From Candidatus Poribacteria bacterium (GTDB taxonomy: Bacteria; Poribacteria; WGA-4E; WGA-3G): a stretch of 33,963 nt of DNA. The position numbers were made by a program, and so were the translations under genes. The stretch spans positions 1 through 33,963 of the forward strand of contig PYJA01000072.1 in NCBI GenBank assembly GCA_003635185.1, written 5' to 3'. Positions 8,214 to 16,409 of the stretch are shown in pieces. Positions within the stretch are counted from its first letter, which is position 1, and each line of letters starts with the position of its first letter. The notes beneath the pieces were generated by a model. The model was not told the DNA's origin. It saw nothing but the letters and a program-made list of their open reading frames with translations, and made no database searches.

Positions 8214-9437
8214 TTATTGGCCTATCAACTTGTTTGCCTCAAAAATAGGCAAAAGCATAGCTACAGCGATAAATCCGATGAGCAATCCCATAATTAAAAT
8301 AACTAAGGGGCCAATTGAACTCGTTACCCGTTCGAGACTTTTCTTGATTTCCATGTCGTAGTATTCAGACAACTTAGACAACATGGTGACAGGTTCCCCC
8401 GATTCCTCACCAACAGCAATCATGTGGGTTACCAACGTTGGAAAGTCTTTGCGCTGTTCAAGTTCTCGTGACAACGTTGAACCTTGTTCCACTTCTTTTT
8501 CTGCTTCAGCAATAATATTACTGAAAAACCTATTACCGATAGTATCCTTAACAACTTGCAAAGCAGGAAGCATACGGACACCGTTTTCCAAGAGGGTTGC
8601 CATTGTACGCGTAAAGCGGACGATAGCAAAGGTACTAAAAATTTGCCCGATCAGTGGCAAGTGAATTTTTAACTTGTCAAACTGCGTTTTTCCAGATTCC
8701 GTACTCAGATAATTCCGAATTAATACACCGATCAACCCTGCAGCTAATAATCCTATCCACCAATAACTTGCAAGCACATTTGAAATTCCGATTAGCACTT
8801 GTGTCGGTGCGGGCAAATCACCTCCGAGATCCTCAAACATTTTTGTGAATTTCGGAATAACGAAGATCATCAAGATTGTAACGGACAAAACCATCAATCC
8901 AAACAGAATTGCAGGGTAGAACAGTGCTGAAACAACTTGATTTTTGAGGACACGCTGCCGCTCAGCAAACTCCGCCAGTCGTTCTAAGACTTCTCCTAAC
9001 ACACCGCCTGCTTCACCTGCTTTGACCATGTTAATGTAGAGATCGGAAAAGACCTTCGGATGTTGCTCTAACGCAACGTTAAATGTCGCGCCTTGTTCAA
9101 CATCCTGTTTTACCTGTGAGATAACGCTGTGTAATTCCGGATTCGAAATCTGTTCTAATGTCACTTCTAAAGCGCGAGGAAGGGCTACGTGAGCGTTCAC
9201 CAGCGCTGCTAACTGGTACGTGAAAAATTCCACTTCCGCCGATTTGATTTTACGCGTGCCGAAACTAAAAAATCGTTTCGCTTTCGTTTCAAGTGCTTCA
9301 CCTTCCTCCACAACTTGTGTCGGCCAGTATCCCATCTGCTGTAATTGTGCGATAAGCTCCGTTTTGGAAGCAGCTTCTAAAGTGCTATTAACAGTTTGTC
9401 CGGAATGGGTGATAGCTTCATATTGAAATCTTGGCAT
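8214..9437 (-). CDS. gspF: T2SS inner-membrane platform protein GspF
   Basis: A 407-residue protein of the usual length, with two repeated GspF domains. The first (about 65-190) has EFFTYQLAALVNAHVALPRAL and INMVKAGEAGGVLGEVLERL. The second (about 265-395) has RFTRTMATLLENGVRMLPAL and MIAVGEESGEPVTMLSKLSE. Three membrane regions are visible: about 168-195, 222-240 and a C-terminal one at about 376-400. GspF is the polytopic platform on which the GspE ATPase drives pseudopilus assembly. It lies downstream of gspE across a 154-bp spacer that holds a palindromic repeat. Confidence 0.95.
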   Translation of the reverse strand: MPRFQYEAITHSGQTVNSTLEAASKTELIAQLQQMGYWPTQVVEEGEALETKAKRFFSFGTRKIKSAEVEFFTYQLAALVNAHVALPRALEVTLEQISNPELHSVISQVKQDVEQGATFNVALEQHPKVFSDLYINMVKAGEAGGVLGEVLERLAEFAERQRVLKNQVVSALFYPAILFGLMVLSVTILMIFVIPKFTKMFEDLGGDLPAPTQVLIGISNVLASYWWIGLLAAGLIGVLIRNYLSTESGKTQFDKLKIHLPLIGQIFSTFAIVRFTRTMATLLENGVRMLPALQVVKDTIGNRFFSNIIAEAEKEVEQGSTLSRELEQRKDFPTLVTHMIAVGEESGEPVTMLSKLSEYYDMEIKKSLERVTSSIGPLVILIMGLLIGFIAVAMLLPIFEANKLIGQ

Positions 9438-9498
9438 AGTTAATCTCTCGTACTGTATGTTGTATTGAACGGCGTAAGACCGATAATATAATTACAAA

Positions 9499-9534
9499 GT
9501 TGGGGGCCGTTTTCGCTCTACCCAATCTACGAAC
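9499..9534 (-). repeat. REP-like palindrome, diverged copy (gspE-gspF spacer)
   Basis: A GTTGGG arm (9499-9504) faces CCCAAT (9521-9526), followed by CTACGAAC. This matches the reverse complement of the element at 21232-21266, sharing CTCTACCC and CTACGAAC, so the two are opposite-orientation copies of one family. The rest of the 154-bp spacer shows nothing definite. Confidence 0.6.
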
Positions 9535-9591
9535 TTCCTATATTTATAAAAACGTTACAACAGTGCTATTTCTTAGTTTACCACTAACCCC

Positions 9592-11484
9592 TTATGCAGC
9601 AACATCCTGAGTATCACCATCAAAATCGAATGCATCTTCTTGCGTGAGTCGGAGAATTTCATAAATAGTAGTTAATCCGGAAGTAACCTTTTGCCATCCG
9701 TCTTCGCGTAAACTTTTCATACCCAATTTTACTGCAAGCCTGCGCAGTTCACTGGTAGAGGCATGTTGAAGTGTCAACGTCCGCAGTTCTTCATTCATAA
9801 AAATGACTTCAAAAATTCCGACTCTTCCTCTGTAGCCTCTGCGGCACTCTTTACATCCATCATCGTTTGCGCGTGGGATTTCAAGATTAGACTCCACATG
9901 GACACCGTTGTTTCCAAGGATTCCAGCAATTTCCTCCACACTTGGCTGATACATTTCGCAGCAAGCTTTGCAAACACGCCTTGCCAATCGCTGTGCGATA
10001 ATTCCTTCTACCGTGGAGGCAACTAAATACGGTTCAACCTCCATATCAATAAGACGTGTGATGGCACCTGGTGCATCATTTGTATGCAGTGTACTAAAGA
10101 CGAGGTGCCCCGTAAGTGAGGTATGAATTGCCATTTCGGCTGTTTCGTCATCACGGATCTCACCGACCAGTACCTTATCAGGGTCTTGCCGTAGAATATG
10201 CCGCAACCCATTTGCAAATGTGAAACCAATATCAGGGTTAACTTGAATTTGGTTTATCCCTTCTAATTCATATTCAACCGGGTCTTCAAGCGTAATAATT
10301 TTGACATCAGGCGTGTTGATCTCTTTCAAACAAGCGTAAAGTGATGTAGTTTTACCGCTTCCAGTGGGGCCTGTTGCAAGGATAATACCGTGCGGTTTGT
10401 GAATCATTCGTTGGAAAAGATCAAAATTATCATCTGTTAACCCGAGCTCCGTTAAACCGAATTCAATAGATTGACGGTCGAGAATACGGAGCACCACACT
10501 TTCACTATATTGCGTCGCGACGGTAGGCACTGTGGAAACACGTAGGTCAATCTGACGGCCACCGAGGCTATCAATTTTCATATTAATTTTACCATCTTGT
10601 GGACGACGACGCTCCGCTACATCCATATCGGCCATAATTTTGATACGGGATATGATTGCTGACTGTAGATAGGAAGGTGGTTGTTCTTGGTCTTCCAACA
10701 CACCATCAATTCTATATCGAATCTTCAACTCTTCTGGATAAGGTTCAATATGAATATCACTTGCCCCTGCGCGCACCGCATCAATAATCATCTGGTAAAC
10801 CGCATCAACAACTGTTGGGTCTTCACTGAGGTCCTTTTCATCAATACCAAAGTCTTCAATACTTGTGCGTTCGATTGTTGCAGCAGCCCCAACAGGCCCT
10901 TTAATGCCCGCACTCAAAATAGACGCAGCAGTTTGTCCGTAGAGTCTAACAATCGCTTCTGATATTTCGTCTTCATCAGCAAGAACAGGGTTAACCTCAC
11001 ACTCGGTGACATATTGTATTTGATCAATTAGCATCACATCTTCAACATCTGCAATTGCGACGGTAAGGACCTTACCTTCAAGCCGCACTGGCACAACCTT
11101 ATTGCGGTAGGCAAAACTTGCAGACACCTTTTCAAGTGCTTCCTGTTCGGGATTTACTTCTTCTAATTGGACAATAGGCGTTCCAAATTCACGTCCTTTT
11201 TTCGCAAGTTCAAGAATTTTGGGGGACACATATTCGACAATAATTTCTTCTTCCGATTCCCCTGCCTTTTCAATTTCACTCAAAATTTGCCGATAACTTT
11301 GTGACTCGGACTCAGAGGCTTCGTTTGCCGTGTCCTCAGGTTGAATAGGTTTATTTGCCCAACCTTTAAGTATTTTCTCATGAATTTCATGGTATTCCTG
11401 TTCTGAAATCAGTCCAGCTTCTCGTAGCACTTCAACGAGTGATTTTTTAGTGGGCACACCGTACATAGTATAATAGTTCCTCAT
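9592..11484 (-). CDS. gspE: T2SS assembly ATPase GspE
   Basis: A 630-residue hexameric secretion ATPase that powers pseudopilus extension from the cytoplasmic face. Domains: a T2SSE N-terminal domain (about 85-190, with FGTPIVQLEEV and VVPVRLEGKVLTVAIADV), then the ATPase core. The core has the Asp-box region DIHIEPYPEELKIRYRIDG (243-261), Walker A GPTGSGKTT (372-380), Walker B VLVGEIRDDETAE (438-450) and a His box. A zinc finger with two CxxC pairs (Cys505/508 and Cys544/547) is typical of GspE and absent from PilT. It is the first gene of the T2SS operon. The ATG at 11484 has no evident Shine-Dalgarno; an in-frame ATG at 11466 has GAGGA 11 nt upstream and is a real alternative. Confidence 0.93.
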   Translation of the reverse strand: MRNYYTMYGVPTKKSLVEVLREAGLISEQEYHEIHEKILKGWANKPIQPEDTANEASESESQSYRQILSEIEKAGESEEEIIVEYVSPKILELAKKGREFGTPIVQLEEVNPEQEALEKVSASFAYRNKVVPVRLEGKVLTVAIADVEDVMLIDQIQYVTECEVNPVLADEDEISEAIVRLYGQTAASILSAGIKGPVGAAATIERTSIEDFGIDEKDLSEDPTVVDAVYQMIIDAVRAGASDIHIEPYPEELKIRYRIDGVLEDQEQPPSYLQSAIISRIKIMADMDVAERRRPQDGKINMKIDSLGGRQIDLRVSTVPTVATQYSESVVLRILDRQSIEFGLTELGLTDDNFDLFQRMIHKPHGIILATGPTGSGKTTSLYACLKEINTPDVKIITLEDPVEYELEGINQIQVNPDIGFTFANGLRHILRQDPDKVLVGEIRDDETAEMAIHTSLTGHLVFSTLHTNDAPGAITRLIDMEVEPYLVASTVEGIIAQRLARRVCKACCEMYQPSVEEIAGILGNNGVHVESNLEIPRANDDGCKECRRGYRGRVGIFEVIFMNEELRTLTLQHASTSELRRLAVKLGMKSLREDGWQKVTSGLTTIYEILRLTQEDAFDFDGDTQDVAA

Positions 11485-12054
11485 TGATTTTCAGATTAAT
11501 TGGAATTTTTTTGACGCAATCCAAGTTAATCGGTTTAAATTCAACTGCTCAAAACACTTTTATAAATTGTTTGTTTTCTGGTATATCTAATCTTAATCAC
11601 CACGGTTGTGGTTTGCGCAAAGAAATATAACACTTGCGGGGATTATTAAACTTCTTTAAAGCAAAACAACGAACGTTTTCAGTTTCAATCTGTAATTCTG
11701 TAACTGCCATTTTTAGACGAAAGAAATTGTCAAAAGTTTAATACGTCTAAGAAACGTTTGATCCTCTGCAATTAAATCATACCAGCTCACAACCCCTTAA
11801 TCCATCTTGCCAGCTCTTCACATAGTAATGCGGAATAAACTTAAACTTGGTTCAAAGTTTTATTTTTAAAATTGTAACCATTTCCCAAAAAACGTATAAA
11901 ACATGTTCGGTAAATCGTTAGTTATGAATTGTCGTATCATTCTATTAGACTAAAATACTATCTAAAAGTTCGGACTTTAAAAAGAGCGAAAGAGCGTTTT
12001 TTAGGGTTTTTCGGAAAATTTCACAAATAAAGTCACTTTTTTTAAACAATTTGC
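11485..12054. other. AT-rich divergent intergenic region (gspE / sigma factor)
   Basis: About 570 bp with no convincing gene. It must hold the gspE operon promoter on minus, but I found no well-spaced hexamer pair there. A small hairpin (ACCAC-ggtt-GTGGT, 11599-11612) is the only clear structure. An open frame on minus at 11945-12184 overlaps the sigma-factor promoter and start, has no family signature, and is judged spurious. Confidence 0.6.
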
Positions 12055-12084
12055 TTGACAAAACGTTATAGTATAATGTATTAT
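12055..12084 (+). promoter_or_regulatory. Sigma-70 type promoter of the sigma-factor gene
   Basis: A perfect -35 TTGACA at 12055-12060 is followed 18 bp later by TATTAT at 12079-12084. A TATAAT at 12072-12077 is only 11 bp from the -35 box and so is less likely to be its partner. The expected transcript would have a leader of about 45 nt ending in a strong AAGGAGAGG Shine-Dalgarno. Confidence 0.7.
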
Positions 12085-12134
12085 ATGTTTTTGGCAGATT
12101 TTTATAGAAATTTATCCATAAGGAGAGGAGAAGA

Positions 12135-13103
12135 ATGGAAACCGAGTTTTTCGGTGAAACAGAATACATTGAAGGTGTTGACACATATATAGATGAAGTG
12201 TATCCTTCGGAAGAAACAGAGTATGCAAACGACTACAAAAGTAGTGAAAGGAGTGCTTTAACGAGCTGGTTACGTGATGTTGCGGGACATCGTTTATTGT
12301 CGCGCGAGGAAGAAGTTGAGTTAGCGAAACGAATCGAGGCTGGCGATACAACTGCACGCGACGAGCTGGTTCAAGCTAATTTACGGCTTGTCATTTCTAT
12401 TGCAGTCAAGTATCAAGGAAATAGAGTCCCCCTTGAAGATTTGATTCAAGAAGGAAACATTGGGTTAATTAAAGCAGCGGGTAAGTTTGATTATCGGAAG
12501 GGTTTTAAGTTTAGTACTTATGCTATCTGGTGGATTAAGCAATCAATTATGCGGACGCTTGATAACTTTGCCCGGTCCATTCGGTTACCAGCATATATCG
12601 TTGCCAAGATGAATAAGTTTGAATCGACGTATGCGGCACTTTGCCAAGAACTTCAGCGTGAACCGACACGGGCTGAAATCGCTGAAGCACTTGATTTAAC
12701 CGTACAACAGGTAGAAGAACTGCTTGTATTTAATGCGGATACCGTGTCAATGGATTTACCGATTGGTGGAGAACGGACTTCACGTACGGCTGCAACACTC
12801 GGAGATTTGATCGAAGACCCAACATCATCTTCCGAAGATGGACCAATTGAAAAATTGATCACACATGATTTGGTAGAACAATTTCTGAGTAAACTCCCCG
12901 AACGGGAGCAAAAGGTTTTGAAAATGCGTTTCGGACTTGAAGATGGCGAACGCAAAACACTCCGCGAAATTGGCGATGTCCTTGACGTAACTCGTGAACG
13001 TATCCGACAGTTGGAAATCTATGCAATTTCTCAGTTAAGCAACCTTTACAACGAAATGGGTGAATTCCGCTCAGAATACAACGCTGATCAAACGGCTGCT
13101 TGA
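12135..13103 (+). CDS. Sigma-70 family RNA polymerase sigma factor (group 1/2, RpoD-like)
   Basis: A 322-residue sigma factor. Region 1.2 (about 36-70, SALTSWLRDVAGHRLLSREE) is followed by region 2, with NLRLVISIAVKYQGNRVPLE, DLIQEGNIGLIKAAGKFDY (core binding) and FSTYAIWWIKQSIMRTL (-10 recognition and melting). Region 3 has REPTRAEIAEALDLTVQQVE. Region 4 has LPEREQKVLKMRFGLEDGE and LREIGDVLDVTRERIRQLE (-35 recognition helix). It lacks the long 1.1 region and non-conserved insert of housekeeping RpoD, so it could be the main sigma of a compact type or a group 2 factor such as RpoS. The N-terminal 30 residues are acidic. It is read from its own consensus promoter, with nfu 22 bp downstream. 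Confidence 0.9.
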   Translation: METEFFGETEYIEGVDTYIDEVYPSEETEYANDYKSSERSALTSWLRDVAGHRLLSREEEVELAKRIEAGDTTARDELVQANLRLVISIAVKYQGNRVPLEDLIQEGNIGLIKAAGKFDYRKGFKFSTYAIWWIKQSIMRTLDNFARSIRLPAYIVAKMNKFESTYAALCQELQREPTRAEIAEALDLTVQQVEELLVFNADTVSMDLPIGGERTSRTAATLGDLIEDPTSSSEDGPIEKLITHDLVEQFLSKLPEREQKVLKMRFGLEDGERKTLREIGDVLDVTRERIRQLEIYAISQLSNLYNEMGEFRSEYNADQTAA

Positions 13104-13125
13104 GCCAGATTAGCGAAAGGCACTT

Positions 13126-13740
13126 ATGAAGAATTTGTTTAAAAAACTCGCGGGAACTGAAGCAACTTTATTGGAAGTTACAAAAACCGCGCAAGAAAAG
13201 ATCCAAGCTGTTATTGAAAATGAAGAGGTGGAAGTGGAAGGACTACGCATTAGTATTGCTGGGCGTAGTGCTTCCGATTTCCAATACAGCCTTGGCTTAG
13301 CTACAGAAGCTGAAGAAGACGACATCGTCATTGAAATGGAGACTTTTAAGGTTTTGGTCGATGCTAAAAGTGCCCCGGACCTTAAAGGCGCTGTGATTGA
13401 CTATGTTGAAGACCTCAACTCAAGTGGGTTTAAGATTGAGAACCCGAATAAACCAACGTGGGATAATCCGAAAGCTCAGAAGATTCAAGAACTGATTGAT
13501 GAGCGAATCAACCCCGCTGTTGCAGCACACGGTGGGCAAATTGAACTTTTGAACGTTGAAGATGATGCCATTTATATTCACATGGGTGGTGGATGCCAAG
13601 GATGTGGCATGGCGAATGTCACGCTTAAACACGGCATTGAAGCAATGATCCAGGAAGTATTCCCAGAAATTAAGCAGGTTATTGATACAACTGACCACGC
13701 ATCAGGGACTAATCCGTACTATTCTTCTGGAAAAGGATAA
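13126..13740 (+). CDS. nfuA: NfuA-type Fe-S cluster carrier
   Basis: A 204-residue protein with NfuA two-domain architecture. The N-terminal half (about 15-108) resembles an A-type (IscA/HesB) carrier fold but has no cysteines, as in E. coli NfuA. The C-terminal half is a NifU-like domain, INPAVAAHGGQIELLNVEDD, with GGGCQGCGMA supplying Cys157 and Cys160. Two subunits together hold a 4Fe-4S cluster through these CxxC motifs and pass it to apo-enzymes. The Shine-Dalgarno AAAGG is close to the ATG. It follows the sigma-factor gene by 22 bp on the same strand and is probably cotranscribed, an unusual neighbour pair. Confidence 0.85.
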   Translation: MKNLFKKLAGTEATLLEVTKTAQEKIQAVIENEEVEVEGLRISIAGRSASDFQYSLGLATEAEEDDIVIEMETFKVLVDAKSAPDLKGAVIDYVEDLNSSGFKIENPNKPTWDNPKAQKIQELIDERINPAVAAHGGQIELLNVEDDAIYIHMGGGCQGCGMANVTLKHGIEAMIQEVFPEIKQVIDTTDHASGTNPYYSSGKG

Positions 13741-13782
13741 AAGGAACACCCTATATTTGAGAAGTTGGTTCACACAAAAGAT

Positions 13783-13905
13783 TTTATAGTACAACCCACA
13801 ATTACCTGGATATTTCAATGAACAACAATCCCCACACCATAATGCTGGCGAGGTTTCCTAACCTCGCCAATGTCCAGGTAATTATAGATTCACTATAAAT
13901 TGAAT
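13783..13905. repeat. Nested palindromic intergenic element
   Basis: Three nested inverted repeats lie between convergent genes. The outer pair is TTTATAGT (13783-13790)/ACTATAAA (13892-13899), the middle an 11-bp perfect AATTACCTGGA (13800-13810)/TCCAGGTAATT (13873-13883), and the inner a 9-bp perfect GGCGAGGTT (13847-13855)/AACCTCGCC (13860-13868) with loop tcct. The structure resembles a short non-autonomous palindromic element and could also end transcription from both sides, although there is no T-run typical of a Rho-independent terminator. Its right end (13880-13905) resembles 21295-21320. Confidence 0.75.
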
Positions 13906-13940
13906 TCAAAAACAATTAGGTTGGCTGGAGCAATAGTGCT

Positions 13941-14936
13941 TTAGCCAATTTTTTGTGTTTGTGCGCCTATATTGTTAGCAGATGTAATAAAGCAGGTACC
14001 GCCATTCGGTAAAGTCGTTAGATATTCTTCTGTTTTCTGTTTCAATACCTCAATTTCCTCACTCACAGCACAAATTGCTGGCCCCCAACTACTCACGCCA
14101 GCACCCAATGCGCCATTCGCTTGTAAAAATTCAAGTGTTTGCTGCAATTCAGAACCTTGTGCGTCAATTTCTACCTTTTTCCATCCAAATGTCTGAATCT
14201 GGTTTAATGCTTTACCGAAACTATGTATATTGTCTTCAAGGATTGCAGGTAATATTTGTAGCAGCAGAAGATGTGACAACTTTGGTGCTACAGATGCAGG
14301 TTGTGGACACAGTGTCCTGAACAGTTCCAATTCTGCTTCTCCGTAGATACGTGAACAATTTGGCAGGACAATAAGAAGAGGCCAATTAGGAAACGTATAG
14401 CGAAGTAGGATCGGGGGTGGTGAAATATCGGCTGCAACAGAGGACGGAAGAAAAGAAGATTTCTGTTCGGGATAACGATGTCCGCCATCAACGATAAAAC
14501 CGCCTGTATTAAATGCTGCGACCCCAATACCAGATGTACCGCCACGCCCCACAGCATGAGCGAGTTCCAAAACACTTAATTTCAGATCGTATAGCATGTT
14601 TACAGCAGAAGCAATACCGAGGGAGAGTTGTGTGCCTGAACCGAAGCCACTATGTGTTGGAATTTCAGTGTTAAATTTTAGCTTGATTCCCGGAAACTGA
14701 TAGATTGTTTGAAGTTGTGTCAGAATTGCACAAGCACGTTCATGATAGGCAGCAGATTCAACTTGAATTTCTGTTGAAGGTTCGGCAACAATCTCAAACT
14801 TCGGTTCAGTGACAGCTAACCCGAACCCGCCATCAATTCGACCGAGTTGCCCGTTCAAATCTATCAGTGAAAAGTGCAGCCGAGCAGGGGTGGTAATTTT
14901 AATGCAGTTTATTATAGGATTAATCTCGTCTTTCAT
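13941..14936 (-). CDS. Beta-RFAP synthase-like GHMP family protein
   Basis: With the start at 14936 (M of [10 protein letters not shown]) it has 331 residues; the longest frame begins at 15047 and would overlap the ABC gene by 128 bp, whereas 14936 overlaps by 17. The N-terminal [14 protein letters not shown] and [11 protein letters not shown], then [20 protein letters not shown] (about 92-111), and later [23 protein letters not shown], are the signature series of beta-ribofuranosylaminobenzene 5'-phosphate synthases. These condense PRPP with 4-hydroxybenzoate or pABA in methanopterin synthesis. The GSGTQ loop is the GHMP phosphate loop. In bacteria the family is known from methylotrophs and planctomycetes. 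The pterin genes that would prove a methanopterin pathway are not in this window, so the exact substrate is open. Confidence 0.78.
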   Translation of the reverse strand: MKDEINPIINCIKITTPARLHFSLIDLNGQLGRIDGGFGLAVTEPKFEIVAEPSTEIQVESAAYHERACAILTQLQTIYQFPGIKLKFNTEIPTHSGFGSGTQLSLGIASAVNMLYDLKLSVLELAHAVGRGGTSGIGVAAFNTGGFIVDGGHRYPEQKSSFLPSSVAADISPPPILLRYTFPNWPLLIVLPNCSRIYGEAELELFRTLCPQPASVAPKLSHLLLLQILPAILEDNIHSFGKALNQIQTFGWKKVEIDAQGSELQQTLEFLQANGALGAGVSSWGPAICAVSEEIEVLKQKTEEYLTTLPNGGTCFITSANNIGAQTQKIG

Positions 14937-15600
14937 CTCGCTCAATGAGGCCGTCTCGAATGTGGAGGACACGTCTTGCATGTTCGGCAACCTCCGGTTC
15001 ATGCGTAACCATGATGATGGTATTCCCTTCCTCATTAAGGCGGTCAAAAATGGCTAAAATTTCGGCACCGGAGCGGGTGTCCAAGTTTCCTGTAGGTTCA
15101 TCTGCGAAAACGAGCGACGGGTTGTTCACAAGGGCACGGGCAATCGCGACACGTTGAACTTGTCCACCGGACAGCTCAGTAGATTTATGATCGACTCGGT
15201 CTGCTAATCCAACTGCCTCCAAAGACTCAAATGCTCTACGCTTACGTTCTTTACGTCCCAAACCTGAATAGATAAGCGGAAGTTCAACATTGTGGAGCGC
15301 GGTTGTTCTCGGAAGCAGATTGAATGATTGAAATACGAAACCGATCTTCTTATTTCGAATGTCTGCTAAGCGGTTATCCGAAAGTTTGCCTACCTCTTCA
15401 CCTTCAAAATAATATTCACCATCTGTTGGTGTGGCAAGGCATCCTAAGATATCCATCATAGTTGATTTGCCAGAACCGGAAGGTCCCATAATTGCGATGA
15501 ACTCACCAGACTCCACTGTGAAGGTCACCCCTCGTAACGCATGGACTTGCACATCGCCCATCTCATAAACTTTTGTTATGTCTTTAACATCTATTAACAT
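14920..15600 (-). CDS. MacB/LolD-type ABC transporter ATP-binding protein
   Basis: A 226-residue ABC ATPase: Walker [10 protein letters not shown] (about 39-47), Q-loop [21 protein letters not shown], signature [15 protein letters not shown], Walker [13 protein letters not shown] and the switch His in [26 protein letters not shown] and the length are typical of the MacB/LolD/FtsE-like group, which pairs with a FtsX-like permease for lipoprotein sorting or export. No permease lies next to it here: upstream is a decayed dockerin fragment and downstream is the beta-RFAP-like gene. It may be an orphan or serve a permease elsewhere. Confidence 0.88.
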   Translation of the reverse strand: MLIDVKDITKVYEMGDVQVHALRGVTFTVESGEFIAIMGPSGSGKSTMMDILGCLATPTDGEYYFEGEEVGKLSDNRLADIRNKKIGFVFQSFNLLPRTTALHNVELPLIYSGLGRKERKRRAFESLEAVGLADRVDHKSTELSGGQVQRVAIARALVNNPSLVFADEPTGNLDTRSGAEILAIFDRLNEEGNTIIMVTHEPEVAEHARRVLHIRDGLIERDERRD

Positions 15601-15622
15601 ATATTAACCTCTGCCTTTGATC

Positions 15623-15925
15623 TCATTCTCCCATATTGTTTGCCACAGTAGTAAGATCAAGAATATTAATAACACCATCACCGTTGACATCCGCGCGCGG
15701 ATTTGCTTCATCAATAGGTTTTCCTAAATCTTTTGAAACAAGTATCATATCAAAAATGTTGACTTCACCATCTTTGTTGACATCCCATGCGGGACCGGTA
15801 AAATCATCCGATGGTGCTGCGGGAGCGCGTTCCACAACTTTGATCATGAGTCTCGGTGTTTCGGATGGGATTTCCTCACCGTCACTATTACTGAGATAAT
15901 TGTCCCTCTCATAATACCATGTTTG
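15623..15925 (-). pseudogene. Orphan dockerin-type module, remnant of a larger secreted protein
   Basis: An ATG at 15847 would give 74 residues containing two calcium-binding F-hand repeats, WDVNKDGEVNIFDMILVSKD and ADVNGDGVINILDLTTVANN, which is a type I dockerin. The same frame stays open upstream of that ATG for 26 codons (WYYERDNYLSNSDGEEIPSE) back to a TGA at 15926. This looks like the tail of a larger extracellular protein whose front is gone. There is no signal peptide, so the short form could not be exported alone. It is most likely a degraded gene between acpS and the ABC ATPase, though a small expressed protein is possible. Confidence 0.7.
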
Positions 15926-15993
15926 TCAAAACTATCAAACAGTTCTTGACTAAACACTAGCAGATTGTGCTACAAGATGGCAATTTAGGTTAA

Positions 15994-16389
15994 CTAAGCT
16001 GAACACAGTATTACTTGCGCGACAGCATAATCAACTGCATGCGACAGGCTAACAAAGGTTGTTACAACGCCGAGTTCTGATGCATATTGCTTTACTTTTC
16101 CGTGCAAAACAAGCGACGGTTTTCCGGCAGCATCCGCGCAAACTTCTACATCTTTCCAATTCATCCCAACCGTTAATCCTGTTCCGAGTGCTTTCAGAGT
16201 TGCCTCCTTTGCCGCGAAGCGGGCGGCAAGCCGTGCATAACGAATCTGTGTTTTTCCGCAATAGGCAAGTTCTTGAGGCGTATAGACGCGATGCTCAAAC
16301 CTACTTCCCCATCGAAGCGATAGACACCTAATCCGTTCAACCTCAATAATATCAATACCGATTCCTTGGATATTTTGTTGGAGCATCAA
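15994..16389 (-). CDS. acpS: Holo-[acyl-carrier-protein] synthase
   Basis: A 131-residue 4'-phosphopantetheinyl transferase that moves the phosphopantetheine arm of CoA onto a serine of acyl carrier protein. Motifs: GIGIDIIEVERI (Mg-binding Asp, about residues 11-22), FEHRVYTPQELAYC, RYARLAARFAAKEATLKALGTG (catalytic Glu and Lys region) and the C-terminal VSLSHAVDYAVAQVIL. The length fits the family (about 120-130). It lies 20 bp downstream of folP on the same strand, in the ftsH-folP-acpS run. Either of two adjacent ATGs (16389 or 16386) could be used. Confidence 0.93.
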   Translation of the reverse strand: MMLQQNIQGIGIDIIEVERIRCLSLRWGSRFEHRVYTPQELAYCGKTQIRYARLAARFAAKEATLKALGTGLTVGMNWKDVEVCADAAGKPSLVLHGKVKQYASELGVVTTFVSLSHAVDYAVAQVILCSA

Positions 16390-16409
16390 TTTTTGTGAGT
16401 TGTTTACGT

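Noticed and set aside
12055..12077. TTGACA paired with TATAAT at 12072-12077 as the sigma promoter
   Set aside because: The spacer is only 11 bp. The overlapping TATTAT at 12079-12084 gives an 18-bp spacer and is preferred.
11945..12184. 79-codon open frame on minus upstream of the sigma-factor gene
   Set aside because: It covers the promoter and start of the sigma gene, is AT-rich and shows no domain.
13741..13940. Classical Rho-independent terminator after nfu
   Set aside because: The strong hairpin at 13847-13868 is not followed by a T-run on either strand; the nested arms fit a repeat element better.
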